Shown: positions 42,581 through 55,381, counted from the stretch's first letter. The stretch is 64,000 nt of DNA from Strongylocentrotus purpuratus (GCF_000002235.5 NW_022145548.1:496001-560000), one strand, 5' to 3'. Notes: generated by a model from the letters alone, not told the origin. Made by a program: numbers and translations.

Positions 42581-43870
42581 TCTATTGACAAAGCTGGAAC
42601 AAAAAGTGTTCATGGTCCATTGAAATGTCAATTTGTGCAGCAATCCCTGGTATCGTCTAATGCTAGAACACAAAAGACCCAACAAACACAACCTAGATCC
42701 TAACCATGGTCGTCACCTAAGATCAGAAATATAGGTTATGTTGATGATTAACTGTAATTTATTATGTAGGGTTTATTTATTTTTGGGGAGTAAAATATCC
42801 ATTTCAGGTTTTTATTTTTTCATAATGATATAAACATATTCACATTTTCAGCATTTGCCTCCATTTCTGGAGGGATATACATGGGTTTATAATATTTTCT
42901 TCTATCTGTAAACGATAATTTAATAGGTAAATCAAAATATGAAGAAGTCTCTCTTTTGTTCTTTTTTTTTTAAGTTCTTTTCCAACAAAGCTTTTTTATA
43001 TAGTAAAAAGTGCATAATTCACAATAATATCAACACTTTTTCCTTCTTTGAATTAAAATCAATACCAAACAATACATGACATGGTTTCAAATTAAAATTA
43101 GACATGAAATATTTCTTTATATCCCTTTAAACTTCACTCCAAAACTTAATGACTTCGTTACAAATAAAGGAACATGTGCATAAAATCACCTGTTTGATTA
43201 CAATATAATAAATTGCTCAGTGGCATTTACCTTCCATTTAAACAAATTATATGGTACTGCATTTTCAGTTTAACTTAATAAAATTTGGATTGGACTTTAA
43301 AAGATTATTATTATTATTATTATTATGAATTTGAAATTTAAATTAATTAGTAAGCTGTCTTTTATACCTTTTAACTTAAATAACCAATTCAGGTACATAT
43401 TCAATTTCCAAAGTATTACGGCAAAATTCCTCTGCTCTAGATTCTTCGATTTTAGTTTTAATCAACTCATGATATATTCTTTTAACTGTCAACTGTCTTA
43501 CTGAAATCATAAACTCAACCAATTTTATATCATCATATACAAACGCTGTGGATCTAAATGTTATATACTCTCTATGTTCTACATTCATATCTGCAAGTAC
43601 GAACACATATGTTAAATAATTGTCTCGCACTGCCTCACGGTTATATTGGGAGCATGTGATTGTATTCGATGAAGGCTTGCAGAGCAATTCTTGGACTATA
43701 ATTATCTTTTCTACGCCCAGCTTTAAACCTTAATCCTCTTCGGGTGCTTAATCAATTGTGCGTTATGTTTAATGTTGGTTAAACTTCATGCGTCATGTTG
43801 TGGTGTGCACAGTACAAGCTTCTTATATACGTATCTTACATAATTAAGTTTTGTTTAGTAGTATTTTAGT
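42581..43870. other. AT-rich spacer, one unassigned open frame
   Basis: A minus-strand open frame at 43376-43687 (103 codons, FVLADMNVEHREYITF in the middle) has no family I recognise and no clear splice context. The rest is A/T-rich with a short (ATT)n at 43308-43326. Confidence 0.35.
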
Positions 43871-43932
43871 GTATTTTGTATACTTTTTTAAAAAACTTTT
43901 GTTTTTTGTTTTCGTTTTTTTTTGTTGTTGAA

Positions 43933-46395
43933 ATGGTACAACAATTTCCATGCGTTCGCTGTAGTAAATGTGTTAAAGCAAATCAGAAAGCACTTCTCTG
44001 TACTTCTTGCCGAAACTGGGTACACATATCATGTTCAGAAATCTCTGTAAAGAGTTACGATGACCCTAACGAGCATTTTGTAAATTGGGAGTGTTCAAGA
44101 AGTCTTTTAAACCATCTTCCAAATTATATTGTGAATAATTCAGAGTCCGACGTCGACGATTCTAATAACATAGATCCCTCATGTAAATCTGGTGAGAACA
44201 TATCTTTAAAATATGATCAACTTTCTAGTAAAGGGATTAAATTTGTCCACCTGAATATTGTAAGTCTTTTGAAATATCATGAAGAAATCAAGCAAATCAT
44301 GTTTGAAAATGAAATACAAGTTCTTGCTCTGAATGAGACTAGATTAGACAGCTCTATTGCAGACAGTGAAATGTACATACCCCATTACTCATTACTTCGA
44401 AAAGATAGGGATAGAAATGGGGGTGGAGTGGCCATTTATGTCCATGAGTCTATTCATATCAACTTAGTCATGATTCTCTTGAACGTTTAGAAGCATTGTG
44501 CATAAAAGTTTGTTTGAAGAACACGAAGCCAATTATTTTTGTAAACTGGTATAGACCACCAAATTCAAAAGTCGAGGTCTTTAATCACTATGAGGACTTT
44601 TTGGTTTTTGCAAATGGTCTCAATGGGCAACTCATTATTATGGGTGACATTAACTGTGATATCACGAAAAAACCTTTTGAAGGATATACGTAAGTCTATA
44701 ATCAAATAAATTATATATATTGTTTGAAACAGGTAAATGATACATTGTATACAAGAGTAACCGATAGATCCTGCATACTTGTTTACCATATGTTAACGGA
44801 TTATCCCGATAAGGTGGAATCGTTTGGTGTTATTAAAAATGGTATGAGTGACCATTATATCAGTTACTTGGTGTGGAAATGTAAACATACTTCCCAAAGT
44901 GAAACATTTGTATCGTTCAGAAAGTCGAGAAATGTAGATTTAGAAGCTTTCAGGTCTGATTTGCGTGATCAAAACTGGAAGAAAGTAAAAGAGTTTAGTG
45001 ATATAAATGATGCAGTTAGGGAATGGGAAAAGTTGCTGTTGGAAGTAGTTAACAAGCATATGCCATTAAAGACAAGACGAGTGACAAAAAACCCTCCCCA
45101 TGGATGAATAGTGAAATAATTACTTTAATGAAACAGAGAGATAAAGAAAAACTGAAAGCCAAGAAGAGAAACAGTGATGACTTATGGAAACTGTATAAAC
45201 GCATGCAAAATAAAGTTACCACCGAGATAAGAAAATCCAAACGTAAACACATATGTGATAAACTGTCTGAAGTCACCAATAGAAATGAATCTTGGACAAC
45301 ACTCAAAAGTTTAATGGGTAATTGTAATTCTTCTAACAGCACTTTTCCAAAGAAAATTCAAGTGTAATAGCGAATGAGTTTAATAACCACTTTGCAGATA
45401 TAGCGACAAATGTATGCACAAATAACACAAGGGCTAATAACCGGCTTTATGCCCATGGTGAAAAGGTTTCTGACAGAAAATTTAAATTTGTAAATGTATC
45501 TCAATCTTATGTCTTGAAACAAGTAATGTCAATGAAAACAAAAAAGTCCGTCGGGTTAGACGAAATTTCTATGTATATTCTTAAAGAGTCAATATCTGAA
45601 ATGTTTGAATCTTTTACGTTTTTAATCAACAAATCTTTATGGGAAGGGGTTGTGCCTGACAAATGGAAAGTCGCAAAAGTAATACCAATACACAAAAAAG
45701 GAGATAAACTTGATTTCAATAATTATAGGCCGATCTCACTGTTGCCTTGCGCCTTTAAAGTTATGGAAAGAGTCGTTCAGTGACAATTGCTGGATTATTT
45801 AAAGTGTCAACACTCCACCGTGACAGCACTAGCCGCAGTCACAGATGATTGGTTTTACTCTATCGATAAAGGTAATTACATTGGAACAATTTTTGTAGAC
45901 TTGCAAAAAGCATTTGATAAGATCACCTAATCCTTGTATCTAAACTTGAATCTATGGGTGTAATTGGTGAAGAATTACAGTGGTTCAAACACTATTCATC
46001 AAACAGAAGAACAAGAACTTCGGTAAATAATGTCCTTTCTGATGAAAGATTAACTACGAAAGGTGTGCCGCAGACTATAATCACCTTGTTGTTGTACCTC
46101 TTTATGTATGTTTATATGATGTTTGTTTTGTTTGTTTGTTTGTTTATTTGTTTCTTTGTTTGTTTGTTTTTTGTTTTTTTTTTTTCCTTTAAGTATTTGT
46201 ATTAAGTTTTCGACTGATACTTTGTAATTATTTATTTAGTTAATTTGTAATATTATGTATATTTTGTATATTGTACACTGGCCCCATGGAAGACCAGTAG
46301 CAACAATTATAGTTGCATCTGAATATGGGCAACCAGCCGTATATTTGTATTTGTATCTGATTTTTTTATTATACGGAAATAAAAACAACAACAAC
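43933..46395 (+). pseudogene. Decayed LINE (PHD-like finger, endonuclease, partial reverse transcriptase)
   Basis: In order and in shifting frames: a Cys/His finger (CVRCSKC...LLCTSCRNWVHISC) from 43939; an apurinic-type endonuclease (FVHLNIVSLL, LALNETRLDSS, GGGVAIYV at 44243-44460; NWYRPPNS and MGDIN at 44540-44660; GMSDHY at 44840); a linker; then reverse transcriptase KKSVGLDEIS, IPIHKKGDKLDFNNYRPISL (45540-45780), VDLQKAFDKI (about 45894) and TKGVPQ (46070). The sequence breaks there: the catalytic YADD region is absent. A noncoding 3' end with AATAAA and (CAA)n follows. Clade is probably CR1/L2-like. Confidence 0.85.
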
Positions 46396-46439
46396 AACAT
46401 TCCCAAGTAAGAAGAAGAGGACGAAGAAGAAGAAGAATG

Positions 46440-46560
46440 GAAACATTAATAGCACCCACACCACGGTTACAGCATGCCTACCCTTCCTACCAGTTCCCAT
46501 TTGTATTTAACACCTGGGGGGAAGAGAGCCAAATGAAATACAATGTCTTACTACAGATCT
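46440..46560 (-). mobile_element. SINE body fragment
   Basis: CCATTTGTATTTAACACCTGGG..GAAGAG.GCCAAATG..ATACAATGTCTTAC matches the middle of the SINE at 8599-8947 in the same orientation. Head and tail are missing. Confidence 0.5.
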
Positions 46561-46670
46561 AGAGTACATAGATGTACTTTAGGCCACTTAAGAACAATAA
46601 TAAGTTTCATGAGCCCCCCTCTATCTCTCTTTCTTTCTGTCTCTCCATTTCTAGTTGACATTGCGGTACA

Positions 46671-46773
46671 ATGGGAGTAAGTAGGGAGTATCTGATCTTC
46701 AGTGTAGCGACGATTGCTTCCGCTACCTTTGTGATTCTTACCATATATTCGGGAATGGAAAAACATGAAAAAG
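46671..46773 (+). CDS. Sulfotransferase exon 1 (signal anchor)
   Basis: The acceptor CCATTTCTAG| at 46654 begins the exon with 16 bases of 5' UTR. ATG at 46671; 34 codons and one base to donor GAAAAAG|GTAGAT. One hydrophobic span. Confidence 0.75.
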
Positions 46774-48847
46774 GTAGATATTATGTCTATTTTTCTCTTT
46801 TAATCATAATTTTGATTTTATTTAAAGGAGAGGGGGCTTGGGTAATACCTCAGTCACATCTCCAGACCGACTCAACACTGATCTGTGTTGGCCTTTAGGG
46901 ATAATGTAATGCTTTTTTTTCGGGCTGTTACCAGTCTGATGTCGGTCTCAGTGGTATGACTAGGGTAGATCAGGCCCCCTCTTAAATTTTTAAAAATGCG
47001 ATTTATTCTAATTGATCGCAAGTCCGCCAATCAATCGCAAGTTGGCAGTCTCTCATCTCGTATGTGCATAGTTGCTATTGATGTCAATCGCAAATACGAT
47101 TAATCGCAACTGTTCATAAGACAGGGCCTAAATAGAAGCCCCTACTACATAGTCAACACGTCCCTATGTCCACGAAGTGACGGATGAGCGCGCAATTAAA
47201 AGAAAGTTAGTTTCGAATAAATCGCTTTTTTGAAACCATAATCTCAACCTCTTTATTGTATCAAGGGCAAATAAAATAATGTTATATCCTGGGATAGAAC
47301 ATATCTCAATATTTAGTTCTATGTTTAATTATTTCCATATTTTCTTATACAGTGCGTCCCAGAAAAAACGAAACCGAGAAGTATCGATGTTTTATCATAA
47401 CTTAATCACAACCATAATTAATGAATGATACATATTTGGAAAGCTTAGAGTCTCCTCTTTCAGTTGATGCTACTCCGATGATGCATATTTCACGCATGGG
47501 TGATTAAAAGCAATTTTAAGGAAGGAAACCAAAAAGACATTTGGCGGGCGGTATCTGAATTTCGAAGTAAAATTCACATTTCTAGAAAGTTGAGTTTCTG
47601 CCCTTTCATATGACACCTCAATCAGGAAAAATGAGCGAGGAATAACAAAGTTCTGTTTCTTTAAAGTAGCCCTAACATTTTCATAATTTTAACAAACGAA
47701 TTCGTTTTCACTGGGTGCCTGCCGTAGCAAAAAGCAGATTTGACAAAAGACTTAACTCCGTTTCGTTGACAATCAGCCATGCAAGAAGACTCTCGTCTAC
47801 GGCTGATTGTCAACGAAACGGAGTTAAGTCTTTTGTTAATTTCGTTTATTGATACGGCAGGCAGCCAGTGAAAACGAATTCGTTTAATAGAATTATGGAA
47901 ATGCAAGCACTACTTTAAACAAACAGAACTTTGTCATTCCTCGCTCATTTTTTTTCAATTATAGTTGTGATTAAGTTATGATAGAACATCGATAGAAGAC
48001 GACTTAGTACATTACCATTCTCGACTTCTTAATCCTTGTCTGAATTCAGTCCCCCCCCCCTCCCCCTTCCTCCTCCTGGGCGAAGCGCGGAAGCTTTGAC
48101 GTATTATTAGACAAAGACGATTCGCTGTACCTCAGTTCCCGACTCTTTTTCCCTCTTTCTTCGTACGTCCTCTTACTTTTTTTCTCCTCTTTCTCTCTCT
48201 CTCTTTTTTTGGCCGGCGTTTTTTTGGGGGGCGACCGCCCCCACCGCCCCCCTGTCTACGCGCCTGTTAGGAAGATAACGTTACCACTTTTAGACTACGG
48301 CAATGTATTATAAGAATGAAGGGCCACCACCAACCCTAGCAGGGTTGTTATGACTTTCTTCTGTCCTTCAAACAGAGCGATAATCCTTCCGTCTGTGGAC
48401 CACGCTGTTGAGGTTTTTTCATAGGCGATGTTGGCTGTTTTATTGGCATTTTCGTGTTGGTTATACTATACGCACAACCAGCCGGCCCATGTATTGTCAT
48501 TTTTAATTAAATAATTAATTAACGGTCACCGTATTTTTTTTAAAGTGGAGCTGAATTGGTATGATTATTTTGGGGTCTAAAGTTACCTTCATAGCAATTT
48601 TAGGTTCTAAAAGGGCACTAGAAATGTCATAGATAAGAATAAGAGCGTTAACCATGCACTTTGAAGGCATTTGCGGTCTGAAAACAGAACTCAACTATCC
48701 CTTTAAGTGATGCACAGATAAAATAACCCGGACCTGCGAGATAGAGTACATTTTCCTCTTTCTGTAGCTGCTTTATTATTCCCCTGTTTTGAACTTTTAC
48801 ATAGCTTGGCTACATCGTTTAGATTATTTTTATTTTGTTTCCTATGT

Positions 48848-48907
<60 letters not shown>

Positions 48908-51379
48908 ATATATAATAATAACAAATTCAATTTGGATAATCCTTCGTCACCCTCATTTTACAAATAATAATTAAAACGAGGGGGATTTTTCATTAGTGAT
49001 CAAAATACTTTGAACAGCTGAATGAAGGATTAAACTTTCTGCCAAAGTAATGGGATTATTTAGAAAATTAGTAATAACAAATGTGGATATGTTGCCTTGC
49101 ATTCCTCCGCCATTCTACACGCGAAATTAACATTAGAGTTTTGGTGTAGCTCATAGACCAAAATTGTAATTAGAGTGTCTAAATCATTTAGGGATTGTGC
49201 GAGATTTCTCATATTGTCTAGATGTAAAAAGTGATTTTAAAAAAACACGTATTTATTTTCTTTAACCATGTACAGATCGAGTTTTACAACCAAGAATCAC
49301 AATGTCACAACGGTCCAACGATCACTTTCTGCAGAACTGTCCGGCAACCCAGGTATAAGAATGCTCAGGAGCAGGCGCGTACGCAGGGGTGGGGTGTTTT
49401 GGGAGTTGAACCCCCCCCCCCTCAATTTTTGTTATGTATGTGTTTTTTAGAACCCCCCCCCCCCCTTCAAAAAAAAAATGAATACATTTTGTTGTGGGTG
49501 CTAAAGGGTGACAAAAAAAACTGAGCTTAACCCCCCCCCCCCCCCCCCCCCTACAAAACGAAATATCGGTAGGCATAATTTTCCAATTCCCCCTCCCTTA
49601 TTCAGCGGCTGGCTGAGTCCTTCGAAATTTTCGGCGCGATTTTCAAATTTTAAAAGCCCCTCCTCGAAAAAATCTGGCGTACGCTACTGCTTAGAATTAT
49701 GACAAGGCCACCCAAAGATAGGTCAAGCCGGGGCAAATGGGTGAGGGGGATAGGGTGCTGCAGTCCACGAGAATTATAACAACATTTAATCATCACACTG
49801 TGGGCACCAAGATGACGTTTTTTCCTTTCTATTTTCATTAGTGGTGGAATTTAAGATGCGTGAAGTATTTATCATAAGGTCATCACTTCCTAGTCTTTAA
49901 TTTCTTCCCGTAATAAACATCACGGCTCTTATATGTTCTTTCACGTGAATCTAGATCGAATTGAAGCTAGATCTACATTATTAAGACTGATCGCGCCAAC
50001 AATCTGAAAGTAAGAATGAAGGATTATAAAGAAGCAATGTACCTAGTCGTGTGTATTCTCTCAAAGTTGGGAATTCTTTCCTTCTCATTCTTTATTTCCC
50101 TCTCTTTCTCTTTCTCCCACAAACATGTATACTGCACACACGCACGCATTCTCTCTTTCTCTCCCATCACCGCTCCCTGTCTTACTCTTTTGCCCCTCTT
50201 TTTCTCTCTCTATATAAATATTTTAATTCCTCCACCCCCCCCCCCACCTCCCTCCCCCATTCCCCTTCTCTCTCTTGTTTGTCTCTCGCTCTCTCTCTCT
50301 CTCTCTCTCTATCTCTCTTTCTCTCTATCACACTAACGCACACACACACATACACACACTCGTACACACATAATCTCTCCCTCTCTCTCGCTCTCTCTCT
50401 CTCTCTATCTCTGTCTACCCTACTCTCATTTCCCCGTCCATAATGCTTTCTCAATTCTAATGTGTTCTTTTTTTCTTGTATCTTTTCCATGTCGTATACA
50501 ACACGGACTTGTGGACCGCTACAGGCTTTGCGTCGACACACCCAACGTCATGGTTGTTCCTCCCTCGGCTTCAGTGACAAAGAAACCTACAAGCTGAACA
50601 AAATAATTACAAATCCGAGCTACCTTCGGAATATCTACGTCTCCGAAAGATACCGAACCATCATCTGTCTCATTCCGAAAGCAACCAGCATGAACTGGGT
50701 GAGAACTCTAATGATACTAGAGGGCGCGATCAACTCGACGAATGGCTTGGCGCCGCAAGAAATAGTACATGCAGCCAAGAAGCATCTCCGCGTGCTAGGC
50801 CAGTATAAACCTGATAAGAGGCTTGGTATATTACGGAATTACTCGTCGGCGATCTTCGTGCGCAATCCGTATTCCCGTCTTCTGTCCGCTTTCCGTGACA
50901 GACTGGAGAAGTACCCCAATCGGAATCTGTCACATCGTAAATGGTTTAACAAAAATATCTATTTGAAGTTCGGGAACCATTCTCCCGCAGAGATGCCGGA
51001 TCGGTCGATGCCAAGCGAGAAATACAACGTCACTTTCAAAGAATTCGTGGACTTTTACCTGAGTGTAAAAAAAACTCAGGACGTGCACTGGCGAGAATAA
51101 TACAAAGTCTGCCCACCATGTTTCGATTACGATTATATCGGCAACGTCGAAACGTACGCAGACGATTTTAAGCAAACCGTTCAGATATTTGATGCCACTT
51201 CGAAAGTGCCACTTGTGAAAGCGCCACATGCGACCAATAGTTCTGAGGATGGCGTCTTGCGGAGGTATTATGAAACACTGTCGGATCTTCAAATGAAGAA
51301 GCTTGAAAAGCTGTTGAGTTCGGATATGAAATTGTTCGGTTATTCGATTCCTCGAGCAATTCAAAGAAATTCATTTTAA
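46671..51379 (+). CDS. Carbohydrate sulfotransferase (CHST8-14 type), three exons, one in-frame stop
   Basis: Exons 46671-46773, 49276-49352 and 50525-51379 join in phase to 344 residues if the TAA at 51098-51100 (position 252) is read through. The family comprises Golgi type II membrane enzymes that move sulfate from PAPS onto chondroitin, dermatan or related glycans. Visible: a short cytoplasmic tail and signal anchor (8-26, YLIFSVATIASATFVILTIY), a stem with a Cys, the 5'-phosphosulfate loop IPKATSMNWVR (110-120), the 3'-phosphate loop FVRNPYSRLLSAFRDR (171-186), and, after the stop, CPPCFDYDYIGNVE and a C-terminal LFGYSIP. The frame stays open and conserved after the stop, so this is a young pseudogene, a null allele or a sequence error. 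Confidence 0.85.
47353..47995. mobile_element. Palindromic element with GTGCGTCCCAGAAAAAACG start
   Basis: Outer arms ATCGATGTT.TATCATAACTTAATCACAA (left) and TTGTGATTAAGTTATGATAGAACATCGAT (right) are complementary. The inner arms (about 47640-47790 and 47800-47945) form a nearly perfect hairpin, including ACGGAGTTAAGTC and GACTTAACTCCGT. The CAGTGCGTCCCAGAAAAAACG start resembles Tc1/mariner-type termini I know from invertebrates. The right terminus is lost next to the minisatellite. Confidence 0.7.
48000..48270. repeat. GCGCGGAAGC minisatellite fragment
   Basis: One and a half units of the 34519-36230 type (GACGACTTAGTACATTACC, CTTAATCCTTGTCTGAATTC, GGGCGAAGCGCGGAAGCTTTG) are followed by the T/C tract and a CTACGCGCCTG end, like the element at 55382. 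Confidence 0.7.
48851..48904. repeat. (TA)n microsatellite
   Basis: About 27 TA units in intron 1 of the sulfotransferase gene. Confidence 0.95.
49276..49352 (+). CDS. Sulfotransferase exon 2 (stem)
   Basis: Acceptor CATGTACAG| and donor ACCCAG|GTATAA, phase 1 in and 0 out. The split codon gives Asp, followed by RVLQPRITMSQRSNDHFLQN and CPATQ. The length and phases are exactly what joining exons 1 and 3 requires. A repeat fragment begins 20 bases past the donor. Confidence 0.65.
49372..49690. mobile_element. Element fragment with CAGGCGCGTACGC and GCGTACGC ends
   Basis: It starts CAGGCGCGTACGCAGGG and ends TCTGGCGTACGCTACTG, with C homopolymers in between. It belongs with the 34519 and 55382 elements by end sequence but lacks the 120-bp units. 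Confidence 0.45.
50200..50450. repeat. CT/CA-rich low-complexity tract
   Basis: (CT)n, (CA)n and C runs in intron 2 of the sulfotransferase gene create spurious open frames on both strands. Confidence 0.9.
50525..51379 (+). CDS. Sulfotransferase exon 3 (catalytic domain, interrupted by TAA)
   Basis: The acceptor CCGCTACAG| opens in phase 0 with ALRRHTQRHG. 191 sense codons lead to HWRE then TAA at 51098, where relatives usually have a residue before the YxxCxPC segment. Another 92 codons follow in the same frame to TAA at 51377-51379. A single C-to-T change in CAA would explain the stop. Confidence 0.85.
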
Positions 51380-53240
51380 GCCTCGTTCACATGCACAAAA
51401 CGCGGCAAAACCGCGGCAGAATTTTAACCACGTTAATGATGACGTAGAGTAATGCACTTCACGTTGCTGTATCTGACACAGCTAGAGCTCGGTCAATACG
51501 CGCAGGATCTTCGTGGCACACAGTTTAATTAATTTAAATTTAAATTTAATCGTATTTCGTTTCCAGTGGTTCACCGCGGCATATCTGAACAAGCCTTCAA
51601 TGTCAGTGTTGATACCTTCCAATTAAAGTATCATTACACATGTTAAGCATGATGTATTACTCCATATCCTTAAAAAAAATATTTTAAACAAATCATAGAT
51701 ATATAATAATGGTATAAGGGACATTATAGATGCTATGTTATTGGACCTAATTATGTTCATGACCAATGATTAGATAAGAAAGTCTAGATCAAACGGAAAT
51801 ATATATGTTTGCCAAAAAAAAAAAAAAAATCGAAATTGTATTGTCGAAAAATACATGTCAATATAACGAGTACAAAAAAAGCAATTGTATTTCCCCTTTT
51901 CTTCATTATTATGGCTATCGCTGTCACACATGTTTTTCCTTTCAAAAAGTATATACAACATTATGCTATTAAAGCTCCGGAGTCTTATCTCAAAGGAGAA
52001 TGACAGCCCACGAGACCGCCACAGCCGGTCTCGTTTTAAGGAAGGTTAAGGTTTGGGATCAGGTATAGTAATGGGTCTACGGTTGAAGCTAGAAATTCGA
52101 GCTCACTTTGATCCATCAGATCTCCGCGTCGGATTTGGTCGTTAGGTTCACTTTCGTTAAAACATACCCCTATATTCACGAAAGGTCTGGTAAATTGAGA
52201 GCAAATAATCAAAACGATTCCAAAGATGATTCTTTTATTAGATGTCACTCTAAATGTACATTTGTGAAAACATGCCGATACACCCAGAAAATGACGAAGT
52301 ACCGATCGCTCGCCTTTTTTAACGAAATCCTATGATCATTTATCGCGTCTCGCGGTGAACGAAATATTGTGACGAGAATAAACGAAGACAGCAGTATGGT
52401 CAGCTTTCAAACGTGTGCGCTATCAGCCATCAAATCGGAAATATCGTCAATCAAATTTACTGCTATGTTTAAACATATCAATGATAAAAATATGTCGTCA
52501 ATTTGTCACGAATTATCATCTAATTAAATGACCAAGATGAAAAGGTTCGCAGTTTGTGATTCAAGAGTAACCCACTGTCGCTCAGAAGATGTGTCAAATA
52601 TTCTGATACGATAGTGGTACTACTCCACATCCCCGAGATTTAAATGAACTGATAAGAGAAATAAATATAACTTGCATTGTGATCTTTAATATTCATTTGA
52701 GTGTAATTGAATTGAATTGAATTTATTATTCTTCTGCAAGATTAAAATAACAATTCAGTAATATAACATATTTACTACACACATTTATCTACTGCTTTGT
52801 CCTTTTTATTTATGTGGTAATGTAGAAATTTCCTTATTTGATTGTTAACCAAAGTATTTAGAGATACCATACGTGTGAAAGTTTTAAACATGTAGTCAGG
52901 GACCGCATCACTAAAAAGGTCTTGTTGGGACTAGGATACATTCACTGAGTTCATGTAGTTTTCTCCAATTTTAATACTTGTTTACTTTTTATATCATGAA
53001 TCAGACGCCGAATATGTTTTAATTGTATGTTGGAAAAATTTTATTTTCAGGTAAATTCTATGTACATTATAGTTTGTAAGACGAGAAGTGGATGAATATG
53101 TAAGACCTTGGTCAAGAGAGAGGGTGGATAATGAGAGATGATAATGCTGAAGGTGTCAGTAAGAGGAAGGTCAGGAGGTTCCGAGTTTAAGAGAGAATTG
53201 TAGTGAATCTACTGTAGTTTCGAGGTATGTACAATTAAAA
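51380..53240. other. Spacer downstream of the sulfotransferase, nothing recognised
   Basis: ATTAAA near 51622 could be the sulfotransferase poly(A) signal. Otherwise AT-rich with no paired repeats or coding exons that I can support. Confidence 0.4.
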
Positions 53241-53247
53241 TCACATG

Positions 53248-53657
53248 TGATTAAAGATAAACTTTAGTTCTGGTATTAATGCGATTGCATTGTGAAAGAA
53301 AAGGTGTGGAAAGGATCAGAAACAGTTGATCATGTAGCATGTATGTATTGGTGTGCACTGCAAGGTTCTGGAGTCATCAAAATCAAAATAAATTTGACCG
53401 AGTCTTGGTAAAGTAACAAGCACTGTACACAGAAAGCTGTATATGGGACAACACACATGGTGTCGGGGCTAGTACTACCTTGATTTCCTTGTCTTTCTAT
53501 GCTCATTGCTCAGCCAGTAAACATTTTGTTTCAAAATTGTTTGGCGCATGTCATTTATTTGTAATCTTGAACATTCAGTGTAAGTTTCGTTTGATTCTGT
53601 GAGAATTAATTTTTTTTTTTTTTTTTTTTTACCAGAACTGGAGTTTATCTTTAGGTA
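53248..53657. mobile_element. 410-bp MITE with AAAGATAAACTTTAGTTCTGGT ends
   Basis: The left terminus TTAAAGATAAACTTTAGTTC is inverted at the right as ACCAGAACTGGAGTTTATCT. Partial relatives lie at 16733-16925, about 34211-34415 and near 23688-23735. The poly-T at 53612-53631 abuts the right end. Confidence 0.75.
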
Positions 53658-53740
53658 TTAACTTTGAAATTGGGAAGTTCCTATAGCCATGAGTGTATTA
53701 TATAAATGTATGAAGATTGAAAGTTTTCTACACTTTGTGA

Positions 53741-53879
53741 CCCGAATTCACAAAAGAGGTTTGTCGACAAACCTCCTTTTGTTTTTTTACAAACCAGGTT
53801 TGTAAAAAAACGCGTCAAAACGCGTCATATGACGTACATAAACCTCGGTTTGTCGACAAACCTCCTTTGTGAATTCGGG
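53741..53879. mobile_element. 139-bp palindromic MITE
   Basis: CCCGAATTCACAAAAGAGG and the complementary CCTCCTTTGTGAATTCGGG close the element. Internal copies of GGTTTGTCGACAAACCTCC on each side add symmetry. No target duplication is evident. Confidence 0.8.
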
Positions 53880-55380
53880 CCTGAGTGGCTAACGGTGATA
53901 ATGTATAGTTCGACTAGCGCACACTTGCTGCACACAGACAATGGGTTTTGCTCCGTGAGTGTGAGTTTGCTCACGCATGTATAAAAAGTTTTACTCTTTA
54001 AATAGACAATTGAGTTATGTTTAATGAGATGTATATAGCAGTAGAATAATTAAAGGAATTATGTAACAATATGAGAGGTATTTGTCATAATATTAAGTGA
54101 TTATAGTACATGTAATTGAGTGTGAGATGTTATAAAGTGATTTAGTAATAGCCTACAGGGTGCACAGTGAAGCACATTGTTGAATGTTGCTCGGCATGTT
54201 TTTTTTTTCGTTGTTTATTTAGTGGATGGTGACTAGTCTAGGTGTCAGACCTTACTTGGTCAGAACCAGTTCATGAGTATACATCAAATTATATGGTTTT
54301 GATATTTACAACTATGTAATACAATAATATCATCAATAGAGATATGTTTTGGGTTGGGTTATATAGTAGAGGATGCATTAGTGCAGGTAGCATTGGCCAA
54401 ATGACCATACTAAATGATTGATATGTATGTCTTAAATCTCTAGGGGGTCTGCAGTATTAGAGACCTGTGTTCACTAGCAGTTAGCAGCACCTTAATTATT
54501 GAGTAGTTGAGCTGGATCACAGCCGAGGATACTCCAGGTATGAGTTAGTCTTTTATGTGAATATGTTGTTAAAAGACAAAGGTTATAATTGGTAGTTTTG
54601 TTTTATGTAAGCAAAAGCTTAAGTAGCTAATTATCATCTGTACATGAATGTCAATAGACCCATGTAGTATTTAATTATTTTGTATTGTTACTCACGATAC
54701 TAGGAGTATGAGTCATCGCTAGTAGTCACATTATTATTCTTTCCATTGTGGATTCATTATTTACCCTTGTTGAAGATGCAAATTGTCGTTCTGTGATTAA
54801 ATTATAGGGGAAGATGTATCCTATAGTAGTCGTAGTTATAAGAGAAGTATATCCGGAATATCGATTATGTCACTTACCAACTATACACTACATGATGGTT
54901 CTTCATAATAATCACATTATCAGTTATTTAAGTTCAGGATACATTGTAATAATTGAGTATTTTATCTGAAACGACTTTAAAGACTTGTGTTTCTGTGGAA
55001 ACACACAATACATTTTAGTTGTTGTTCATTGTAGTTACAGATATATTGCCGAAATTAGTACCTGCAAACAATAAGGATAATTGTATTTTGTTTCAAAGAG
55101 TTCACATAGTTCCAGAAGAGTGACTGTATAGAATGGCAAGGTGTGAGACTATGTCTAACAGTGGTTGTTGTTCAGTTTAAACCTTAGTTGGGTGAGTCAG
55201 TCAGAATGGCCAAGTTATGTTGATTGTTTGTTTTAAGGAATAAACAGTTGGATTCATTTAATTGGATTGATGTTAACAAATAGTGATACAAGAGTCATAT
55301 GTTCATATGTTTTTCTATAATAAGATAACAGATGATGATGTACATGTATATTATAATCAGTGATCTAATATTGATGCATC
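53880..55380. other. AT-rich spacer, nothing recognised
   Basis: About 1.5 kb without open frames over 60 codons, with no repeat ends that I could pair. Confidence 0.4.
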
Positions 55381-55381
55381 A

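Noticed and set aside
43376..43687. 103-codon minus-strand frame as a gene
   Set aside because: AT-rich, no family resemblance, no flanking exon signals; left as unassigned.
50016..50541. Ser/Leu/Pro-rich frames before the sulfotransferase catalytic exon
   Set aside because: CT and CA microsatellite in intron 2, not coding.
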